In this document: one piece after another, positions 58,301 through 64,000 of the stretch
Layout of the letters: every line of letters starts with the position of its first letter
Position numbering within the stretch: position 1 is the first letter of the stretch
NCBI RefSeq assembly: GCF_910591885.1
Contig: NC_063274.1
Span: 17,692,164-17,756,163 of the forward strand
DNA length: 64,000 nt
Reading direction: 5' to 3'
Source of the DNA: Bombus terrestris
Taxonomy: Eukaryota; Arthropoda; Insecta; Hymenoptera; Apidae
Translations under genes and position numbers: made by a program
Notes under the pieces: model-generated
Databases searched by the model: none
What the model was told of the DNA's origin: nothing
The model's input: only the letters and a program-made list of their open reading frames with translations

Positions 58301-59763
58301 TACTAGAAACTCTACCTGTGAACATTCAAAATAACACAATGGATTCGCGCCAAGAATTATTTAAAACAATTATTATTCAAAAAGTCAAGCTAGTAGTATT
58401 GAATGAGAATTGCGTTTCCATCTACAGGATTTACCTTTTGCATCTTGACTGATTCAAACTAGTGCTATTATATTCAAAGTTGTTTATCGTTGTATATCGA
58501 AAGTTGTTCAAACTTGTCCCACAGAGTGTTCAAGCTTGACAAGTTGCTCGTTCCATGTCCAGACTTGATGCTAAGGACAAAGACAATATGATTCTCTATC
58601 GAGAACTCGAATAATAACGCATCGATCTATCGTCGAAAATTATTAGGCACCGTAATATGTACCATCGACAATCATTTCAGAAGTTTGTCTATCGATTTTT
58701 CGGAAAAGTTCTGCTAATTATGGAGCTACAAAAAGTTTGCCACGGGGAAACAAAAATCAATTAGTTCGTAATCCAGCAAGAAAATAATTGTCTTAGACTC
58801 GCCAAAAGAAAAGATGGATGATGAAGTTTCCAAGCTTTGAGCTTTTTCTTCCTCTTCCTCTTTCGTTTGATAAATGCAAAAAATACAATAAATAATAATA
58901 ATAATAATAGAAGCGAGTATAGTACAGATAATGATTGAAAAGGGTATCTTCAAGATGGTAAATTTAAATTGCAAAGATATGAAGTCTGGAACAATGTTGG
59001 AACAGCACGATCGTGATATTTGATTATATGCAAATAGAATTTCTGTTACTTCGGTGATTAAAGTACGGACAATGTCTTCTTTAAGAGATGCACGAAGTGT
59101 AATAAATAATGATAATGAAAAGAGAGTGTTAGAAAATTAACGGCGCAATTGTGCCATTTGACTTCATGCAAATGAGATTTATATTATTTTGATGATTATA
59201 ACGCAGGCGATCGTATTCACAAAAAAGTGGTAATTTGCTTGTTTTATATAGTTTAAAATAATGGAATAGAGGTAAAACTACAGGCAGCCATTCGATCTTA
59301 TTTCCTCTACAATTGGATTCCGACAAATTTCGCTGCCATTGATTCGTCTGCGATCGTTTCCATTTCTAAATCGAGTTACGCGGAGTAAAGAGCAACCAAT
59401 GACAAACAGCACAGTAAATCCCAATAAAAACTGGAGCTTTCAATATAATTTATTTAGTTTATTATTTTGTCTTGTATGGATCTCTTCCAAAAATTTTCTC
59501 AAGTATTAGCTATTACATTACGTTATCGGTAAATTATTTTAAATATTCGCAACGCAACGAAAACGGATTTCAAATTCTTTCGAAATTAAAACTCTTATTT
59601 AAAGGAATATCAGTATGAATAAAATGAATAAAATGAACAATCCACTAGCTTGTAGTCTGAATATCTTCTCGATGCTCGACGCGTCATGCACTTTCTTCGC
59701 CTGTGTTTCATATTTCTCGATTTTCATCGATTCACTAAATGACGATCACACATACATATTTAT
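52348..59763. other. Unique A+T-rich DNA, no gene seen
   Basis: Over 7 kb without a supported gene. Frames of 60-96 codons are scattered on both strands, and several overlap on opposite strands, as at 52888-53159 and 54921-55239. A Tc1-like end word (acagaagtatttgtacc) at about 53722-53740 has no visible partner. An (aat)n microsatellite lies near 58889-58910. The longest frame, 57109-57399 (96 codons), shows no domain, signal peptide or exon border that I trust. Confidence 0.5.
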
Positions 59764-59993
59764 AGGGATGATAGAGTGGGTGACTATTACGAGAGGTTGA
59801 GCTATTATTTTAGTGCTAGGTGAAAGGTTGTTCCGTTCGGTTACATTTGCTGGCTAAGACCCTCGTGTCTTCACGCAGCCATTCGCTATAAGCAAACACA
59901 CACACACACACACCCATGCACATCCTTTTTGGCCTAAGTCTACGTGCCTCACAAGCACTGCACGTAACCATCAGCCCGTCATCTCTTGCTGAA
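59764..59993. repeat. Dispersed LTR-like repeat, copy B, with (CA)n
   Basis: Same orientation and order of blocks as 5134-5375: ctattatttta, the taagac.ctcgt block, catcctttttggcc and cccgtcat...tgctgaa. The CA-rich part here has grown into a (ac)n run at about 59896-59920. The borders are less clear than in copy A. Probably a solo LTR or non-autonomous element fragment. Confidence 0.6.
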
Positions 59994-62116
59994 AATTAAA
60001 CAGAAAGCTATCGACGATCCTCATCATCGGCAGACCTGTTCCCAATTAATGATGAAAATAAGTGAACAAGTAATGGAAGTAGATATGAACAAAATTTAAT
60101 CGATCTAGTGCTGGTGTTATACACTTAAATTTTATTTATTATACATTTATTTATCCCTTATAGTATATAGATTATTTAATAAACAGGAAAAATTAATATT
60201 TACATTTTTTGTGCAAGTAAACCGCATCTAACGAAACTTTATTGACATATATTTCTACTACATGCCCACTTATTTCCATTCCTGGCTGTATTACGCCCAG
60301 CGTATATAAATCAGCAACCCAAATAAATAAAGAAAGAAAGAAAAAGACGAGGAGAATAATAATTTACCGTGTAGAATCATTTATCCCGAAAGATTTCAGA
60401 GAAAATTGATCAATTACAGGATCGGAAACACCGACGCTCCTTCGATATCCCACACTCTTGCACACTGTGAGAAATCCTTCGATTATGGTGAAACGTTAAT
60501 CGCCAAAGAAATTGCAAGTAGTCCGATAATCACAGAACATCGAAATAAAAGTGGTAGGAAAAAAAGGAGGGGAGAAAAAGAGCGAGAGAGAAAGTGTGAA
60601 TGTGGAACGAAAAGAAAAATCGGGAACGGACATCGAGTCGTTGACAGGAAACGCAATTATCAGCCAATATCCGAGAGGTAGAAATCACCCTGGTCGTGGC
60701 GTATATTGAAAGAGAACACACGCCCACAGAACGTGAACGCTCGTTCGTTGATATACCAACCGGGACGATTGTTAGTGCAACGTACAATTGTTTGCTGCGT
60801 ATACTTGAATAATGGTTCAAAAGCTTTACTGTTTAAACCGCGACTCTCTCGTGGTCATTGTTTTTCATTGTCCGTCGCTGATGAAATTAGAACGCGCGTT
60901 CGCCCAAATATCTTTTCCCCCGTGGTTGATGTGTTCATCAGATTGTTATAACAACGATCGCTGTGAACGCAAACAAGGACGGTGGTTGGAAAAAGCGTGG
61001 ACGGTGTGATTTTTTGAAACTTTAGAAGGTGTCGAGTGTACGCGCGATAAGCGACACAATTGACCAACATGAATTCGATAAAATACACGAATTCAGTTTC
61101 AAACACTTTTTTGCTTTATTTCTTTTTTTAGCTTTTTTTATTTTCTGTGAGGGCGCAGGTAATATGAGCAGCGTGTTGAGCGCGGAAAATCGACATCGGT
61201 AATTTTGAAAGTGGGTTTCAGTGGGAATATACCGAGGAATTGGTAGAATTGGAGTCGATAGAATTCGTGGTATGTGAATAGCTTTCAAAATACACTTATT
61301 AATTGTTAGTGTAATACTATCTGCAGTAACATGAAACATTCAACTGTAATATGTAACAGCAAATGTTTGGTTCGTATATATTTAAAAAAAAAAGTAATAA
61401 TACACGCGTTAAATATATAGCTTATAGCTTTTTGATAAAATCCTTGAATATTAAATATCGTTTATTTTTATATGCTCTGTCTTTTAATAAAGAAGTAGAT
61501 AAAAGTGTAATCTGATATAAAAAATAGATAAACGTTATGGTGGAGTGAAATTCATTAAAAGAATATCTACTTTTAACTAATTTTATAAATATGTATCTTG
61601 ATTTGAAAAATTATACCGGATAAATTTGGTACCCTAATTAACAATGTAATGAGAATGAATTCAAATCCTTGGTCCTTAACAGGATTCACAAGTTATAATC
61701 TCTTTAGAAATCATTTAGATATCGCTGCGAATAATTACTCTTTTCCTCTTTTAGAAAGAATATAATCCGATTTAGTTCCTTCCCTGCCAGCCAAGTGCAC
61801 CGCATTTGTTACGATCAATCTTCATTAACGTATAAAACTTTAGACAAGAGATAAGACAACGTCTTTTCGAGATATTATTTGTTGATTTATCACGATGTGG
61901 AGAGGTAGGAAAAGATCATCATTTTGTAAAGCATACTGTTATTACATCAATAGCTATCGATATATAATTCAAAAAGAGTCTTCTTATTGCGTTTCATGTG
62001 GTACTTGCAGAAAAGGAGAATGATTCATAAAATGATCCAATATTAAATATCTATTTTTTAAATCCTAAATGTCGAAATTTTAGTACCTTACAAATAGGAA
62101 TAAGAATATTTAAAAA
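59994..62116. other. Unique DNA with GC-richer section at 60400-61260
   Basis: The section 60400-61260 is GC-richer, CpG-containing and purine-rich at 60540-60640. That explains overlapping frames of 65-105 codons on both strands. One frame (60406-60681) gives a Lys/Arg/Glu-rich run (SGRKKRRGEKERERK) from gaaa/gaga-like repeats. The gcgcaggtaatatg word at 61153 could be a splice donor but no matching exon is evident. It may be a regulatory or untranslated segment of a gene outside the window. The remainder is A+T-rich. Confidence 0.45.
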
Positions 62117-62170
62117 TTAGAAGATTAGAAGATTAGAAGATTAGAAGATTAGAAGATTAGAAGATTAGAA
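62117..62170. repeat. 8-bp microsatellite (ttagaaga)n
   Basis: Nearly seven exact copies of ttagaaga, followed by degenerate attag/attcg words to about 62260, suggesting a longer, decayed array. Confidence 0.95.
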
Positions 62171-64000
62171 AATTAGGAAAATTGGGAATTCGGAAATTCG
62201 ATAATTCGAATGCTTAAATTTGTACGTTTGAAATTTTGAAAATATGAAAACTTGAATATCTGCATACGTAGGTATATTAGAAAGATTAAAAATTCTTTCT
62301 AAAAAATGCTAGTGACTTAGAATTTTATAAATCTTCTAATTTGTGAATTGAAAGATTTAAGGTCGTAAAAGTCTTAAAATTATAGAAGTCTACAATGCAT
62401 ATTTTAATAATTCTATTTTCGAGTACGATTTAATGTGTCACATTTAGTACATCACATAATGCATTACGAGTAATATTTAATTGCGGTTATGACAGAACGC
62501 AGAAAATAATGATTCTGCATTATTAGTGTATTTACATTTAATTATTGCAACATAATAACTACGTAAAACTACATAGATATTCATAGTATCTGCGTAAAAC
62601 ATGCATGAACTGAAAATTATTACCATTGTTATGTTGTTATTGTTATGTTGATTGCCATCGTGTATTTTTGTTACAAGTAACTTTTTAATGAAACATTTAT
62701 AAGCCAATACGTATATTACATTCTCTTACTTTTTCCTTATTTTTACTTGTAAAATATGCTGTGTAAGTTTTGTGGAAAAAATCTAGGATACTCTGCAATT
62801 ATTATATTTGTGGAAAATTGGAGACAAGAAAGAAGAATCGCAGTATATTATGTATCATTCAATGGATCAAATTTGAAACGTATCCGTTAGGTATTAATCG
62901 CTTCCTCGTTTCTCCGGAAATCAGTTACACGGTAAATTAGTTGCATTATATCAAATACAGTTGAACACAGCACGCATGTGCGTTTCGCGCACGCGCACAC
63001 ACACATTGACCGTTCCGATTGATACGTGATTGATTGACGCAGTTGCACGCCTACACTATTGCCTTCGATAATCGACGACTACAATTTGTTTGAGGAATAT
63101 CGGAGGATGGGACACGTGTACGATAATTGGTCAAAATTTCACGCCCGCGTTTTCAAATGTCACGTTATGAAATTATTACTCTTCGCTAACTTGTTATATG
63201 TGCATTTAATAACTGAACACTTTCCTGCAGTTCTCTTTTGGTCCGAAAAATTTGTAAATAATAAAATTGATATTTGAAATTAAATGGATCGTATAAAACA
63301 GGAAAATAAATTGGAATTTATTGATATCAAAAGTAATTGTGAATACTATATTGCCTAAATTGCACAAGGCACTATTATATTTTCAATTTACAAGTAACGC
63401 GTCAAATGTTTTTAATTTAGTATGTCAATTAATCTTAATAATTATATTTTGAAGAATTCAATATTCCGTTAATTATTGAATATTTGGAATTCAATATTTC
63501 ATGTATTCGTGAGATACAAAAGGTGAAGGACGAAAAAATTATTCATTTTTTTTCCTTAAAATATGTATTTCAATAACGAACTGGTTTCTGGTCCAGTGTA
63601 AAGACAAATATTCAACTTTCTGTGCCATTAATTTGCTTTTTCACCTGTTAGCCCATTTCGTGCAAGCTTGCTTTTATTCTACGTTTTCTTCCATATTCAC
63701 ATGCACACTTCGACGAAAACGTACCAGTATAAATTACTCTTAATTGCCTTGTATAGCATTTATATAGACTAATAAAGAATTCTTTTTCCTGTATCGCTAA
63801 CAATCACTATATTTTATTAACGAATCGAAGAAAAATCAAATAGTCAATTTACAAACAAAATTGGTATTAATATAAGAACTTTTATTATTTCGGACAAAAT
63901 GAAAATATAGCGTTAACAAATAGATTTAGTGATAACTAAAGTTACGACTAAATAGATTATGAATAATTCGAAAGGTGCCCTCAGACAATCAATAATATTA
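62171..64000. other. Unique A+T-rich DNA, no gene seen
   Basis: No supported gene. A small alternating cg/ca tract (cgcgcacgcgcacacacaca) lies at about 62986-63006. The 72-codon frame at 63059-63277 and the minus-strand frame at 62477-62707 have no motif. Confidence 0.5.

Noticed and set aside
60406..60681. Lys/Arg/Glu-rich 91-codon ORF, nuclear-protein-like
   Set aside because: It arises from purine-rich gaaa/gaga DNA, and an opposite-strand ORF of 96 codons overlaps it.

Overview
This is a eukaryotic, strongly A+T-rich window with no bacterial-style gene organisation: open reading frames are short, mostly overlap on both strands, and none of the long ones is a recognisable host protein. 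Mariner-type transposons carrying the WVPHEL motif, a Ty3/gypsy-type LTR element, abundant CpG inside GC-richer patches and long A+T satellites suggest an arthropod, most likely an insect. A bee-like hymenopteran is my inference; nothing here proves it. The window reads as intergenic DNA or the inside of very large introns. I found no confident host exon, tRNA, rRNA or CRISPR array.

Layout. 1-5.1 kb: unique A+T-rich DNA with a ~290 bp foldback element (1840-2127) and a 17-bp minisatellite (3068-3150). 5.1-9.7 kb: a dispersed LTR-like repeat, a degenerate 65-bp tandem, then a complete but internally deleted and frameshifted Ty3/gypsy element on the minus strand (6138-9298, TATG target duplication on both sides), abutted by a 3 x 110 bp tandem repeat. 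10.0-10.1 kb: a GC-rich near-perfect hairpin. 15.1-17.9 kb: a nest of cut-and-paste elements, with three terminal-inverted-repeat elements one inside the other (15134-15772, 15284-15704, 15455-15657), followed by a mariner copy (16089-17858). Its transposase fragment has been amplified four times in tandem, joined by a CTACCT-type hexanucleotide minisatellite. 19.6-22.0 kb: a six-copy satellite with two length classes (~433 and ~359 bp). 24.4 kb: another deletion derivative of the same mariner family.

28.3 kb: a degenerate ~31-bp minisatellite. 30.2-31.7 kb: short repeats followed by a ~238-bp satellite. 37.6-38.2 kb: an isolated GC-rich island with an internal duplication. 41.2-42.1 kb: a long purine-rich tract. 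43.3 kb: a weak candidate 5' exon with a strong splice donor. 45.97-49.44 kb: a recent head-to-tail triplication of a ~1.15 kb non-coding segment. 52.0-52.3 kb: a three-copy tandem. 59.8 kb: the second copy of the LTR-like repeat. The rest is unique A+T-rich sequence in which I see no gene.

No genes here work together as a pathway. The recognisable coding material is decayed mobile-element protein: gag with an N-terminal SAP-like motif and two zinc knuckles, a retropepsin remnant, an integrase C-terminal remnant, and a mariner transposase without its catalytic triad. The most unusual structures are the mariner/minisatellite hybrid, the kilobase-scale triplication, the GC-rich hairpin and the GC-rich island.
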